The position numbers and the translations under genes are program-made. From positions 1,353,241-1,417,240 of the forward strand of contig JBBCHM010000002.1 of assembly GCA_037200045.1 (NCBI GenBank): 64,000 bases of DNA, written 5' to 3'. Source of the DNA: Rhizomicrobium sp. (GTDB lineage: Bacteria > Pseudomonadota > Alphaproteobacteria > Micropepsales > Micropepsaceae). The notes under the pieces were generated by a model. It saw only the letters and a list, made by a program, of their open reading frames with translations, had not been told where the DNA came from and searched no databases. Below are positions 8,008-16,560 of this stretch, piece after piece (positions within the stretch are counted from its first letter, which is position 1; each line of letters opens with the position of its first letter).

Positions 8008-8438
8008 TTGTAGTCCTCACTTGAAATATCGTGGCATTGTCGGGGCATTCGACGGAGAAGCCCGCCGCCTCAGGGAGCCGCAAGCAAGGCGACCGGAATG
8101 CCACGCCATCGGGCTCTTTGTTTGACAGGATGCGTTCTGCGCTCCAACAATATTACGGCGGAACGGAAACTCCTACACCGGATCTCGCCAAGAATTCCCG
8201 CCACTACCTATGCCCGGTGGGCAGAGAATCGTTTCAGGATAGCAGGGAATTTACCAAAAGCGAGATGACTGGACTATAGGCCCATTACGGGCGATCGGTC
8301 CGGCCCCATCGACCGTATGATAGCGCGCTAGACCCCGCTCCAAGATCGTGGCGATGCCGGCCGACGCCGATGCACATCGTGTAGAGACCTCGTCGAGCTC
8401 GATGACATCCATCGGTATGGCTCAGTCGGCCCTCCGTT
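8008..8438. other. Intergenic stretch holding a thiolase remnant
   Basis: Between the GntR gene and CoA-transferase subunit B there are about 430 bases without an intact gene. The only recognisable coding trace is the thiolase C-terminal fragment at 8330-8412. The rest shows no domain, and the short plus-strand open frame at 8031-8279 does not resemble a protein. Confidence 0.5.
8330..8412 (-). pseudogene. Thiolase (acetyl-CoA acyltransferase) C-terminal fragment, frameshifted
   Basis: On the minus strand one frame reads GLYTMCIGVG and the next frame continues GIATILERG. Together they reproduce the conserved thiolase C-terminus that contains the second catalytic cysteine (xTMCIGxGQGIA). The frames are separated by a shift consistent with loss of two bases at the GQG codons. 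Nothing else of the roughly 390-residue enzyme remains. A thiolase next to a two-subunit CoA-transferase would be expected in a beta-ketoadipate-type pathway, so this is probably the remnant of that step. Confidence 0.7.
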
Positions 8439-9230
8439 CTATCTGCCGTCGCCGTGCGCGGCGCGGGTGCGCGCATGCAATTCGCGCAGGATAGCAAGTT
8501 CCTCGCGGCCCGGCGGAACGGTCTCCTCCAGCCGCTCCGCGAAGTTCACCTCCCAACCTGTCGCCGCCCGCACCTGCTCGCGCGCGATGCCGGGATGCAG
8601 GCTGACGACGGTGAGAGCCTTGGTCGTTGGATCGGGTTCCATAATGCACAGATCGGTGATGACCTTGACGGGTCCTTTGGTCGCGACGCCGAGGCGCCAA
8701 CGCTCGTTGCCGCCGCTGCCGAAGCCGAGCGAGGTAACAAAATCGACCTTCTCCACGAAGCTGCGCTTGGACTGTTTCATGACCACGAAGACGGCCTGAC
8801 AGGCGGTCGCGATTTCGGGCGCCCCGCCACCGCCCGGAAGCCGGGTCTTGGGCCGGCCGTAGGTTCCGCCGACAAAGGTGGTGTTGATATTGCCATAACG
8901 GTCGAGCTGGGCCGCACCGAGGAAACCGACGGTGATCCGCCCGCCCTGTAGCCAATAGCGAAACATCTCCGGCACCGAAACCGTCGTCAGCGCGGTCTCG
9001 CACAGCTCGCCGTCGCCGATGGAGAGCGGCAGCACGCTCGGACGCGTTCCGATGGTGCCGGATTCGTAGATCAGCGTGATGCCGGGCGCGTGCGACAGCC
9101 GCGCGAGGTTGCAGGCCGCGGACGGATTTCCGATGCCGACGAAGCAGACATCGCTGCTGGCCAGCAGCCGTGCCGCCGCGACCGTCATGATTTCGTCCGG
9201 CGAATAGGTCTCGGGCATCGGTTCGGGCAT
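8439..9230 (-). CDS. CoA-transferase subunit B (glutaconate/3-oxoadipate CoA-transferase family)
   Basis: The 263-residue protein belongs to CoA-transferase family I, of the CatJ/GctB type. It has VCFVGIGNPSAACNLARL, then ITLIYESGTIG with E56 where the catalytic glutamate of the glutaconate CoA-transferase beta subunit lies, then the GGRITVGFLGAAQLDRYGN loop and KVITDLCIMEPD. With subunit A it moves CoA between an acyl-CoA donor (usually succinyl-CoA) and a dicarboxylic or 3-oxo acid. The start lies 9 bases after the stop of subunit A. A start four codons later (M5) is also possible. Substrate is inferred only from context. Confidence 0.9.
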   Translation of the reverse strand: MPEPMPETYSPDEIMTVAAARLLASSDVCFVGIGNPSAACNLARLSHAPGITLIYESGTIGTRPSVLPLSIGDGELCETALTTVSVPEMFRYWLQGGRITVGFLGAAQLDRYGNINTTFVGGTYGRPKTRLPGGGGAPEIATACQAVFVVMKQSKRSFVEKVDFVTSLGFGSGGNERWRLGVATKGPVKVITDLCIMEPDPTTKALTVVSLHPGIAREQVRAATGWEVNFAERLEETVPPGREELAILRELHARTRAAHGDGR

Positions 9231-9239
9231 CTTTCGGTT

Positions 9240-10094
9240 CTAGGCTTCGTTGCGCCGATAGGCCTGCGACGCGAATACGTCCGGCCCCTTGCGCATCACG
9301 TTTTCGTCCATCCAGGCGAGGAATGTGTCGCGCTCGCGCGCAATGTCGTCCCAGGCGATATAGAAGCCGTTGTTGCGCGGATAATAGCCCTGGGCATAGG
9401 ACGGAAACGCCCCGCCTCGCACCACCACCACCGCGCCCACCGCCCAGTGCGGCAGGATGCAGGCGTTCGGGCTTGCCGCGTCCAACGACGTCACGCGTTC
9501 CTCCACCGTCACGATCGAACGCTTGGCCGCCAGCACCGCCTGTTTCTGCACGCCGACAATGCCCTCGATCAGCACATTGCCGTCGGCATCGGCCTTCTGC
9601 GCGTGGATGACCGCAACGTCGGGGCGAATTGCCGGCACGGCCGCCAGCCTTTCGCCGGTGAAGGGACAGGCGATGGATTTGATCCGGGGATTGACCTCGG
9701 CCAATTCGGCGCCGCGGTAGCCGCGAAAGACGGCAAAGGGAAGATTGGCGGCGCCGGCGTCATACGCGTTGGCCATCGCGGCGTGGCTGTGCTCGTCGAG
9801 CGCCAGGGGGCCCGGCCAGGATTTCTCCACCGCATCGCGAAGACGGTGCAGCGATCCCACTCCGGGATTGCCACCCCAGGAAAACGTCAGCCGGGCCGCG
9901 CAGCCCATGCCGATCATCTGGTCGTAGAGGATATCGGGCGTCATGCGCACGAGCGTCAGGTTCCGGCGCTCCTGACGGATGATCTCGTGGCCCGCGGCAT
10001 AGGGAATGAGATGGGTGAAGCCCTCGAGCGCGACGACATCGCCGTCGCGCACGAATTGCGAAACCGCATCGTGGAGCGTCATATGGGTCGCCAT
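9240..10094 (-). CDS. CoA-transferase subunit A (glutaconate/3-oxoadipate CoA-transferase family)
   Basis: The 284-residue protein is the alpha-type partner: it has DGDVVALEGFTHLIPYAAGHE, a TFSWGGNPGVGSLHR loop, RGYRGAELAEVNP, and a CPFTGERLAAVPAI segment typical of the CatI/GctA group. It is the first gene of the minus-strand catabolic series, which may be read through to the FAH gene. In this family the A subunit binds CoA and the catalytic glutamate is in B. A divergent 199-base region separates it from the tandem EthD gene and holds two copies of an ATAGC(G/A)CTTTT motif. Confidence 0.9.
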   Translation of the reverse strand: MATHMTLHDAVSQFVRDGDVVALEGFTHLIPYAAGHEIIRQERRNLTLVRMTPDILYDQMIGMGCAARLTFSWGGNPGVGSLHRLRDAVEKSWPGPLALDEHSHAAMANAYDAGAANLPFAVFRGYRGAELAEVNPRIKSIACPFTGERLAAVPAIRPDVAVIHAQKADADGNVLIEGIVGVQKQAVLAAKRSIVTVEERVTSLDAASPNACILPHWAVGAVVVVRGGAFPSYAQGYYPRNNGFYIAWDDIARERDTFLAWMDENVMRKGPDVFASQAYRRNEA

Positions 10095-10179
10095 TCAGAC
10101 CTCGTCCTCGCGGGCCGCGTCGTTCGAGGTGCGCCGCCGGTAAACGATCATAAGACTGTCCTTTCAGTCGAATTAAAGC

Positions 10180-10233
10180 ATAGCGCTTTTGACAAAACAC
10201 TTAAAACACGGATAATTAGATGATAGCACTTTT
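10180..10233. promoter_or_regulatory. Repeated 11-base motif in the divergent control region
   Basis: ATAGCGCTTTT (10180-10190) and ATAGCACTTTT (10223-10233) differ at one base and are 43 bases apart centre to centre. They lie in an AT-rich stretch between the divergent CoA-transferase A and EthD genes. They could be a pair of regulator sites, for example for the GntR or LysR protein encoded nearby. No binding data can be inferred from sequence. Confidence 0.35.
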
Positions 10234-10293
10234 TACCGAAAAGAATCGAGGCAGCCACCACAGAGCTGGCCCGCCGTACTGAGGAGACGACCG

Positions 10294-11079
10294 ATGCCGG
10301 CATTGCTGCATACGAGACGTGGGATCCTGGCGGGTGCCGCTGTCCTTGCGGTCTGCGCGCCCGCGTTGCGCGCGACGGCGGATGGGACGCCGGCCCGCCG
10401 ATACCTGACCGTCGTGGCGCGCAAGGACGGCCTCTCGCATGAAGACTTCGCCGCGCAATGGCTGGCTCAGGGAAGCGCGGCGAAGGCGTTGCCGAATTTC
10501 TTCAGTGGGCTCGTGATGTCCGAAGTCATCGGCGAGAAATTGCCGGCCAATCTCGACGCCTCCATCCCCTCTGCGCCCGTCGATGGCGTCCTGGAGGTGT
10601 GGTCGCCGAACGACGCTGCACGAAAGACGACCTTGTCCGCCGCCAAGGACTGGGCCGCAGCGACCGATGCGCTCGCGAGCAAGGCCACGACCTTTGTGAC
10701 GCGGCAGCACGTCTTCATTCCGCCGCCGCGCGGCACGATCAAGCAATTCGCGCTCTTGGTGCGCAAGGACGGCTTGACCCATGCGGAATTCGTCGATCAC
10801 TGGCTCACGATCCACGGCCCGATGGCGCTCACGGTGCCGGGCCTGAAAGGCTTCGTCCTGTCCGAGATCGTCGGCACGATTCCGGGCGACGAAGCGGTGT
10901 ATCCCGGTATCGACGGCATCGCGGAGGTGTGGTGGGAAGCCAGCACCGATGGGCGGGGACAAATGAATTTCTCCGACCAGATGAAGACCTGGGGCGCCGA
11001 CGGAAGCACCTTCATCTCGCGCAACAAGAGCCGAACGCCAGTTCTTCAGGAGCACGTCTTCATCGCGCCCGTGATCTGA
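10294..11079 (+). CDS. Exported tandem EthD-domain protein
   Basis: The 261-residue protein begins TRRGILAGAAVLAVCA, a twin-arginine-like signal followed by a hydrophobic stretch and an Ala-rich cleavage region near residue 29. Two EthD/ferredoxin-like dimeric alpha-beta-barrel repeats follow at about residues 36-135 and 148-258. The matching motifs are VARKDGLSHEDFAAQW and VRKDGLTHAEFVDHW; the second contains the H-x-x-x-H-G-P-like IHGPMA. EthD-fold proteins include cofactor-free decarboxylases, cyclases and mono-oxygenases; most are single-domain cytoplasmic proteins. GAGGAG lies upstream of the ATG. It is convergent with the second exported EthD-like gene. The reaction is unknown. Confidence 0.85.
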   Translation: MPALLHTRRGILAGAAVLAVCAPALRATADGTPARRYLTVVARKDGLSHEDFAAQWLAQGSAAKALPNFFSGLVMSEVIGEKLPANLDASIPSAPVDGVLEVWSPNDAARKTTLSAAKDWAAATDALASKATTFVTRQHVFIPPPRGTIKQFALLVRKDGLTHAEFVDHWLTIHGPMALTVPGLKGFVLSEIVGTIPGDEAVYPGIDGIAEVWWEASTDGRGQMNFSDQMKTWGADGSTFISRNKSRTPVLQEHVFIAPVI

Positions 11080-11104
11080 GCATCGGCGCCGCCTTGCGGA
11101 AACG

Positions 11105-11908
11105 CTACTTCGCGTGCCGCACCGGGCCGATCGGCGAGAGATAAAAATTCAGCACGCCCTTGCCGAACGATCCCTTGGGAAAGGGACGGGTGATGCCGGT
11201 GCGCAGGCGGCGAATCACTTCGGCGATGCTGCCGTCGAGATCGTAGCTCTGGAACTCATACGCCGCGAGATAGCCGGGAAACACGGTTCCCGCCGGTTCG
11301 ATGGCGACGAGCTTGGAGCGCGCGCCCCAGACCATCCCCGGATTGCGCAGCACATCCGGGCGATGCGTCTCGTTGTAGAATGTGTTGAACTCCTCGTCAT
11401 GGCCCTCGGCCACGTTGAGATGGGCGAAGAGATAGTAGGTCCGCAGTTCGGTTTTGCCCGGAACCGGCGCCGGCGGGCTGATGCCCGGCAAATCCTTTGC
11501 CATGACGGTGGGGCCGAGCGGAGAAAAGATCGCGGTGATGGTGCTTGCGGTATCGACGGCATCGGTTTGCGGAATATTCCTGGCGCGCTGAGCGATGGTC
11601 GCCCTGGTCGCATCCAGATCCGCGGTCTCGACGCCGAAAATCGTGACATAGGGCGGGCCATCGGGCGTCTGTCCCCGATCGATGTGGAGACGCTGCGCCG
11701 TCACGACGCCGGGCACCGCCAGCAGGGCGGGAATATATTGCTCGTCGAGCCAAGCATTGAACGCGACATCCCTGCCCTCCGCCGGCCGGTCGAACTCCAT
11801 GATGTCGTAATGCCGGGTGGCCTCGGCGGCCGCCGCGCCGCAGACCGATGCCGCGATCGCGACGACCGCGGCACAGATCGCCGCTTTCTTCAAAGCCGAA
11901 TGATGCAT
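11105..11908 (-). CDS. Exported tandem EthD-like (dimeric alpha-beta barrel) protein
   Basis: The 267-residue protein starts with a Sec signal peptide (KKAAICAAVVAIAASVCGAA, cleavage near residue 27). It has two ferredoxin-like halves: HYDIMEFDRPAEGRDVAFNA with the following YIPALLAVPGVV, and YLFAHLNVAEGHDEEFNTFY with HRPDVLRNPGMV. The second half keeps an N-E-T-H-R-P motif typical of EthD-like proteins. GGGAGAGAGAT precedes the chosen ATG at 11908. It is followed 75 bases after its start by the end of the TonB-dependent receptor on the same strand, so the receptor and this protein are probably one operon. Function inferred: periplasmic transformation or binding of an imported aromatic or polyketide-like compound. 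Confidence 0.8.
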   Translation of the reverse strand: MHHSALKKAAICAAVVAIAASVCGAAAAEATRHYDIMEFDRPAEGRDVAFNAWLDEQYIPALLAVPGVVTAQRLHIDRGQTPDGPPYVTIFGVETADLDATRATIAQRARNIPQTDAVDTASTITAIFSPLGPTVMAKDLPGISPPAPVPGKTELRTYYLFAHLNVAEGHDEEFNTFYNETHRPDVLRNPGMVWGARSKLVAIEPAGTVFPGYLAAYEFQSYDLDGSIAEVIRRLRTGITRPFPKGSFGKGVLNFYLSPIGPVRHAK

Positions 11909-11983
11909 ATCTCTCTCCCGGAACGACACGCTTCAAGCCGGAAGACCCTCGCCCGCTTCCGCGGACGAAGGTCCCCGTAAAGA

Positions 11984-14806
11984 TCAGTACCTCATCCGGA
12001 TGCCGGCCATCCATCGCGCGCCGAGGCGGTCGTAATAAGGCGACTGGGCGGCATTGGCCAGCGAGAAGTTCTGAGGCACCAGCGGCGGATCGACGTCGAA
12101 CACGTTCACGCCGCGAGCGTAGAACGTCCAGTGTTCGTCGTAGTCGTAGGAGGTCGACAGGTCGACATAGGTACGGCCGGAGATGTTGTTGTTGTTGATG
12201 TCCACACCTTGGACATAGGTCGCATTGTAAAGGCCGCCCTGGACGTTGCGAACGAGGACCGAGAACGTATACGGCTCGTTGGTGTAGGTCGCGCCGATAT
12301 TGACCCGCCAATGCGGCACGCCACTCATGACCTGACCGGCATTGTCGATGGCCACATTGTTGTTGATCGAGATAAGGTGATCGACATAGGTGCCGAGGAC
12401 GCGGAAGTCGAGATCGCCGCCCGTGCCCTTGAACCAGTCATCCACCGGAAAATCGTAATCCATCTCGAAATCCACGCCGCTGGTCTTCAGGGTCTGCGAA
12501 TTGATCAACGTGGCCTGAACCTTGGTGATGGTCTGGGTCACGGGATCACGCGTGATCAGGGGACAGAAGATCGTCTGGCCCAGGAAGCAGTCCTGGATGA
12601 TCGTCTGCACCGGGGTTGTCGTGATCGCGCCCGCGATGTTGATGTTGTAGTAGTCGATTGACGTCCTGAGGCCGGGAAGATAACTCGGCTGATAGACCAG
12701 GCCGAAGGTGCGGGTGTCCGAGATTTCGGGCCGAAGCGCCGGGTTGCCGCCGTTGAGTTGCAGGACAAGCGACTGGCGGTTGTTGTTGAACGGATCGGTG
12801 ACGGGCTGGTTCAGGGTGGTGTTCTGGCCCGAGAACAGCTCGTTGATGGTGGGCGCGCGAATGTCGTGCGAGATCGTTCCGCGCAGACGCAGATCGTCGA
12901 TCGGCATATAGTTCAAGCCGACCTTCCAGGTCTCGACCGTGCCGCTGGTGCTGTAGTCGGTTACGCGCGCTGCGGCGTTGACCTCAAGCAACTTCGCCCA
13001 GGAATAGTCGTTGGCGAGCGGGATGACGGTTTCGACATAGCCTTCCTTGACATTGACGGCGCCATTGATGGGCTGCTGGTTGACCGAGCGCCAGCCGGAA
13101 GCGAGCGAAATCGGATCCGATGTGCCATCGATCGTTTCGGAACGATATTCGAAGCCGGTGGCGACGGATACCGGGCCGGCCCAGATGGAGAACGGATTGC
13201 CGCGCAGGTTGACCGCGTAATCGTTCTGGCTCTGCTCCTCGCGCGTCCACGACGTACCCTCGTAATAGGCGATGGAGGCCGGGCTCACCATATTGATGCC
13301 GAACACGTCGGCCGGTACGCAGCCATTGTTGGGATTCGCCAGGGTCGAACGGCAGACCGGCTGACCGGTGGCCGGATTGATCACCGAATCCACCGCGTTG
13401 AGCCAATTGGCCTGGATGCGATTGTTCGGGACGGTCGCATAATATTGGTTGCGCGAAATCTGCGCGTGGGCATCCCACGACCAGCCGTCACCGAACACGC
13501 CTTCGAGGCCCGCCGCATAACGGCCGTCATTCTGCGCCGAATAATTGCCGCCGAAGCCGCCGTCAATGCCGGAGCGGCCATAAAGGAAGGTGGTCTGGCC
13601 GGCCCCCGCCATCTCGTTCTTGATCGCAGTAGGCAGGAAGGCATTGTCGTTGTGGATCGTCAGTGTGCCGTTATCGTAATTGCTGACGAGGTGATAGAAG
13701 CCGGTTTCGTGCGCATAGAGCACGTCGACATAGCCGGTGATGTTTTCGTTGAAGTCGTACGTCAAGCGGCCATAGCCGACGTCGCGCCGTTCCTTGGGGA
13801 AGATGTTGGCTTGGCCCTGCTCGCTGCCGCCGCCGCCGCCCTGCTGCCAGAACACGCCGACATATTGACCGTATTGGAACGGATAGGGCGTGCCGCCGAC
13901 GCCGAAGGCGGTGCCTTTCGCCACGCCGCTATCGATCAAGCCGCCATCGGTCATCTGCGACCAAGTGCAGCCCGTGGCGATGATGTTCGTTGCGGTGATC
14001 GGCCCGCTGGTCGAATTCTTCGGATTAATCAGCAAGCAGCCATTCTTGGCGCCCCAGGGGCGCGAGCCTTCGTTGTTCTCGCCCGTATTGTTGTAGACAT
14101 CCGCCGCAACGACCAAATGGCCGCGCCCGCCGGCGAACGAGGTGCCCCAGGCGCCGGACAGATCGGCCTCCTTGACGTCGTCATAGCCGGTCTGGCCGTA
14201 CTGGGCTTGCGCCTTCAGGCCTTCGAATTTGTTGTCGAGCGAAATGTTGACCACGCCGGACACCGCGTCCGAGCCATAGGCGGCCGAGGCGCCGCCGGTG
14301 ACGATCTCGACCCGGTTGACCAGAGCGCCGGGGATCAGCGAGACGTCGATCCCACCCACCGGGTTCGAGGCTTCGAGGCGCCGGCCATCGAGGAGGACCA
14401 ATGTGCGCGTCGGGCCGAGCCCGCGAAGGTCGAGATTGGCGCCGCCGATCGGGGCGGCATTGTTGGAAACGTCCTGTTGCGGCTTGAACTCCGGAATATC
14501 GTATTGGAGGCTGGAAATGTTCACGACGGCTTTGAGCTGAAGCTCTTTCTCGCTCACCGTCGTCATCGGCGTCGGCGCTTCGAAGCCGCTGCGCTGAATC
14601 TGGCTGCCCGTGACCACGACCGTTTCCACGTCCGGAGCCGGCGCGGCCGATGCGTCCTGCGCGCTGGCGGCGCCGTGAAAGCCGATGCATCCGACCATCG
14701 CCAGGGCAAGCGGTCCGATCATTCCCGCCGAGCGCGCGCGCGCGCGGCTACCCCGCCACCCCTTCCCCAAGGTTTCCGCCGCATTCCTTTTTTTCCGAAC
14801 CTTCAT
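11984..14806 (-). CDS. TonB-dependent outer-membrane receptor
   Basis: The 940-residue protein has an Arg/Lys-rich start, a signal segment (LALAMVGCIGFHGAASA), and a TonB-box-like VETVVVTGSQIQR. The plug domain follows with LRGLGPTRTLVLLDGRRL and VNRVEIVTGGASAAYGSDAV, then a beta barrel with repeated aromatic strands ending in GIRMRY. Receptors of this group in alphaproteobacteria import bulky substrates such as oligosaccharides, lignin fragments or polyketides as well as chelates. The ATG at 14806 has GAGGGGG upstream. It sits immediately upstream of the exported EthD-like gene and within a catabolic locus, so uptake of the pathway substrate rather than iron is inferred. Confidence 0.95.
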   Translation of the reverse strand: MKVRKKRNAAETLGKGWRGSRARARSAGMIGPLALAMVGCIGFHGAASAQDASAAPAPDVETVVVTGSQIQRSGFEAPTPMTTVSEKELQLKAVVNISSLQYDIPEFKPQQDVSNNAAPIGGANLDLRGLGPTRTLVLLDGRRLEASNPVGGIDVSLIPGALVNRVEIVTGGASAAYGSDAVSGVVNISLDNKFEGLKAQAQYGQTGYDDVKEADLSGAWGTSFAGGRGHLVVAADVYNNTGENNEGSRPWGAKNGCLLINPKNSTSGPITATNIIATGCTWSQMTDGGLIDSGVAKGTAFGVGGTPYPFQYGQYVGVFWQQGGGGGSEQGQANIFPKERRDVGYGRLTYDFNENITGYVDVLYAHETGFYHLVSNYDNGTLTIHNDNAFLPTAIKNEMAGAGQTTFLYGRSGIDGGFGGNYSAQNDGRYAAGLEGVFGDGWSWDAHAQISRNQYYATVPNNRIQANWLNAVDSVINPATGQPVCRSTLANPNNGCVPADVFGINMVSPASIAYYEGTSWTREEQSQNDYAVNLRGNPFSIWAGPVSVATGFEYRSETIDGTSDPISLASGWRSVNQQPINGAVNVKEGYVETVIPLANDYSWAKLLEVNAAARVTDYSTSGTVETWKVGLNYMPIDDLRLRGTISHDIRAPTINELFSGQNTTLNQPVTDPFNNNRQSLVLQLNGGNPALRPEISDTRTFGLVYQPSYLPGLRTSIDYYNINIAGAITTTPVQTIIQDCFLGQTIFCPLITRDPVTQTITKVQATLINSQTLKTSGVDFEMDYDFPVDDWFKGTGGDLDFRVLGTYVDHLISINNNVAIDNAGQVMSGVPHWRVNIGATYTNEPYTFSVLVRNVQGGLYNATYVQGVDINNNNISGRTYVDLSTSYDYDEHWTFYARGVNVFDVDPPLVPQNFSLANAAQSPYYDRLGARWMAGIRMRY

Positions 14807-15118
14807 TGGATTTCCCCCTCTTTCAGGTTTTTGATGAACGATATGGCCGGCGACGGCGGGCACACCACACGCTTCGCCTCATTGGCGAACACCCGTTGTG
14901 GGCAAGCGCGCGCGGGCCGGGACGATGGGTGCGGGATTGCGCGGCGGGGCCGCCCGACGGATGCGCGGGCGCATTGCCCTCACATCCACGGCTCAAACCG
15001 CTTGGCGCGACCCGAATGTTCAACGCGTCTTCCTCCCAGCCAGCGGCCCTTACCAGGCCGTCCGATTATGCAAGCATTCAATTCAGTTTTCGGCTTTGTT
15101 GTCAAAGTCTAGTTCTAT

Positions 15119-15136
15119 GACCTTTACGATAAGGTC
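15119..15136. promoter_or_regulatory. 18-base dyad upstream of the TonB-dependent receptor
   Basis: GACCTT-TACGAT-AAGGTC is a perfect 6-bp inverted repeat with a 6-base spacer, in an AT-richer stretch about 310 bases upstream of the receptor start. It has the size of a dimeric regulator site. Assignment to a specific regulator is not possible from sequence. Confidence 0.4.
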
Positions 15137-15495
15137 GATGCTGTGCCGCGGGCGCCACACCCGCGCGGCCGGATCCTGCTTTTGCAAGCCGCCGCAACGC
15201 GACGCGCCCGGCCGTTTGGCGGAGAGAGCGGGATCGATGGCGAAGATGCCGGGAGCGGCATGGCGCTGCACAGATGGGTGATTCGCGATGCGATCGGTTC
15301 GAAGGCATCGGCGCACGCAGACGCCATCGTCGTGGTGATACATTCCCTCGCCCTCGCAGGTCACGTTTCCAGCCCGGTGTGATCTCACCGACGCTCTGCG
15401 CGCCGGCCCCCAAGGAGCCGGTGCGGCACGCAGAACGGTCGTCGCCACACTCTTATAGGCGGGAACCTTGCGAAGCCGGCCTCGAAAAGTCAATA

Positions 15496-15516
15496 GTATA
15501 GTTTTTTGTGCTATAC
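15496..15516. promoter_or_regulatory. LysR-type dyad upstream of the LysR gene
   Basis: GTATAG-N9-CTATAC is a perfect 6-bp inverted repeat and fits the T-N11-A pattern of LysR boxes. It lies 120 bases upstream of the GTG start of the LysR gene in a T-rich stretch. Autoregulation is the likely use; this is inference. Confidence 0.5.
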
Positions 15517-15580
15517 GACAACTATCCTTGACCGGCGCGCCGCCGATCGCAGTTCCCAGGCCGAATCTAGTATGTCGGAT

Positions 15581-15625
15581 TGTGCGAAAAAACGTGCATT
15601 ATCGCGCCGTCTATGTGCAAAAATG
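15581..15625. promoter_or_regulatory. 45-base shared element, copy 1 (upstream of LysR gene)
   Basis: The reverse complement of this segment matches 20201-20245 at 39 of 45 positions by direct comparison, including the shared cores CACATAGA and GGCGCGATAATGC and a T-tract followed by CGCACA. It ends just before the ribosome binding site of the LysR gene. A long conserved non-coding match in front of a regulator and a catabolic operon is best explained as a shared operator or promoter. Confidence 0.65.
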
Positions 15626-15637
15626 CGGGAGGGACGC

Positions 15638-16543
15638 GTGACGAAGCGATTCAACTGGGACGACCTGCAATTTCTTCTCGCCGTTGCGCGCGCGAAGACC
15701 ATCTCCCAGGCCAGCCGCTGGCTCGCCGTCGACCATGCGACGGTCATCCGCAGGCTGGACAATCTCGAACGCTCGCTCGGGGCCAAGTTCTTCGAGCGAA
15801 ATCCGCGCGGCTATAATCTCACCCAGACGGGCGAGCGGCTGCTGGCTTCGGCGCAGGCCATCGAGAGCGAAACCCTGCGGGCGATGGCGAGCATCGCGGG
15901 AACCGATCCCAAGATCACCGGCGTCGTGCGCATCAGCTCCCTGGAAGGCTTCGGAAATTTCTTCCTGGCCGCCAAGCTGCCGCGCTTCGCGGCTGCCCAG
16001 CCCAACCTCTCCATAGAGCTGATTGCGATCCAGCAGATCGTCGCGCTGTCACGCCGCGAAGCGGACATCGCCATCACCCTGCAGCCACCGGGACAAGGCC
16101 GCTTCGTCTCGGAACGGCTGACGGACTATATGCTGTACGTCTATGGCGCCAAATCCTACCTTGCGCGCGCACCGGCCATACGCACGCGCGAAGACCTCCA
16201 GAGTCACCTGTTTTGCGGTTATATCGACGATCTCGTCTTCATGCGCGACCTGGACTATCTGAGCGAGATCGGCTTCAAGCGGCGCCCACACCTGCAGAGT
16301 TCGAGCCTGCATGCCCAGATGGAAGCGGCGCTCGCCGGCTATGGCCTGTGCGTGCTGCCGGCCTTCATTGCCTCGCGCCAAACGAACCTGGTGCCCGTGC
16401 TGCCGAAGAAGATATCGCTGCGGCGCAGCTACTGGCTCGTGATGCACGCCGATACCGCCGAAACGGCGCGTATTCGCACCGCCCGCCGGTTCATCCTCGA
16501 CGAGGCGGCCTCGGCGCAAGGCGCCTTCATGGGCGTGCCGTGA
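15638..16543 (+). CDS. LysR-family transcriptional regulator
   Basis: The 301-residue protein has a winged helix at its N-terminus (FNWDDLQFLLAVARAKTISQ, ASRWLAVDHATVIRRLDNLE) and a LysR effector domain from about residue 95, including the late GYGLCVLPAFIASRQ hinge region. The GTG at 15638 was chosen because GGGAGGGACGC directly precedes it and the length then matches the family; an open frame extending back to 15506 overlaps the operator-like elements. It is divergent from the TonB-dependent receptor and convergent with the triple SnoaL gene. The shared 45-base element ties it to the iron dehydrogenase/mmsA operon. Confidence 0.92.
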   Translation: MTKRFNWDDLQFLLAVARAKTISQASRWLAVDHATVIRRLDNLERSLGAKFFERNPRGYNLTQTGERLLASAQAIESETLRAMASIAGTDPKITGVVRISSLEGFGNFFLAAKLPRFAAAQPNLSIELIAIQQIVALSRREADIAITLQPPGQGRFVSERLTDYMLYVYGAKSYLARAPAIRTREDLQSHLFCGYIDDLVFMRDLDYLSEIGFKRRPHLQSSSLHAQMEAALAGYGLCVLPAFIASRQTNLVPVLPKKISLRRSYWLVMHADTAETARIRTARRFILDEAASAQGAFMGVP

Positions 16544-16560
16544 CGCGGCGACGCGCACGG

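Larger units (their letters stand above)
14807..15637. other. Divergent control region between the receptor and LysR genes
   Basis: About 830 bases lack a convincing gene; open frames on both strands read like non-coding GC-rich sequence. Three regulatory candidates lie here: the dyad at 15119-15136, the dyad at 15496-15516, and the 45-base element at 15581-15625 that recurs upstream of the iron alcohol dehydrogenase gene. Confidence 0.5.

Noticed and set aside
8031-8279. 82-codon plus-strand open frame between the GntR gene and the thiolase remnant
   Set aside because: Lacks a good start, ribosome binding site or recognisable motif.
12758-15112. 784-codon open frame on the plus strand opposite the TonB-dependent receptor
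   Set aside because: The minus strand carries a complete receptor with clear motifs; the antisense frame has Arg/Gly/Ala/Asp-rich composition typical of a GC-biased shadow.
15083-15493. 136-codon minus-strand open frame in the receptor/LysR control region
   Set aside because: No domain, no ribosome binding site, and it overlaps dyads that look regulatory.
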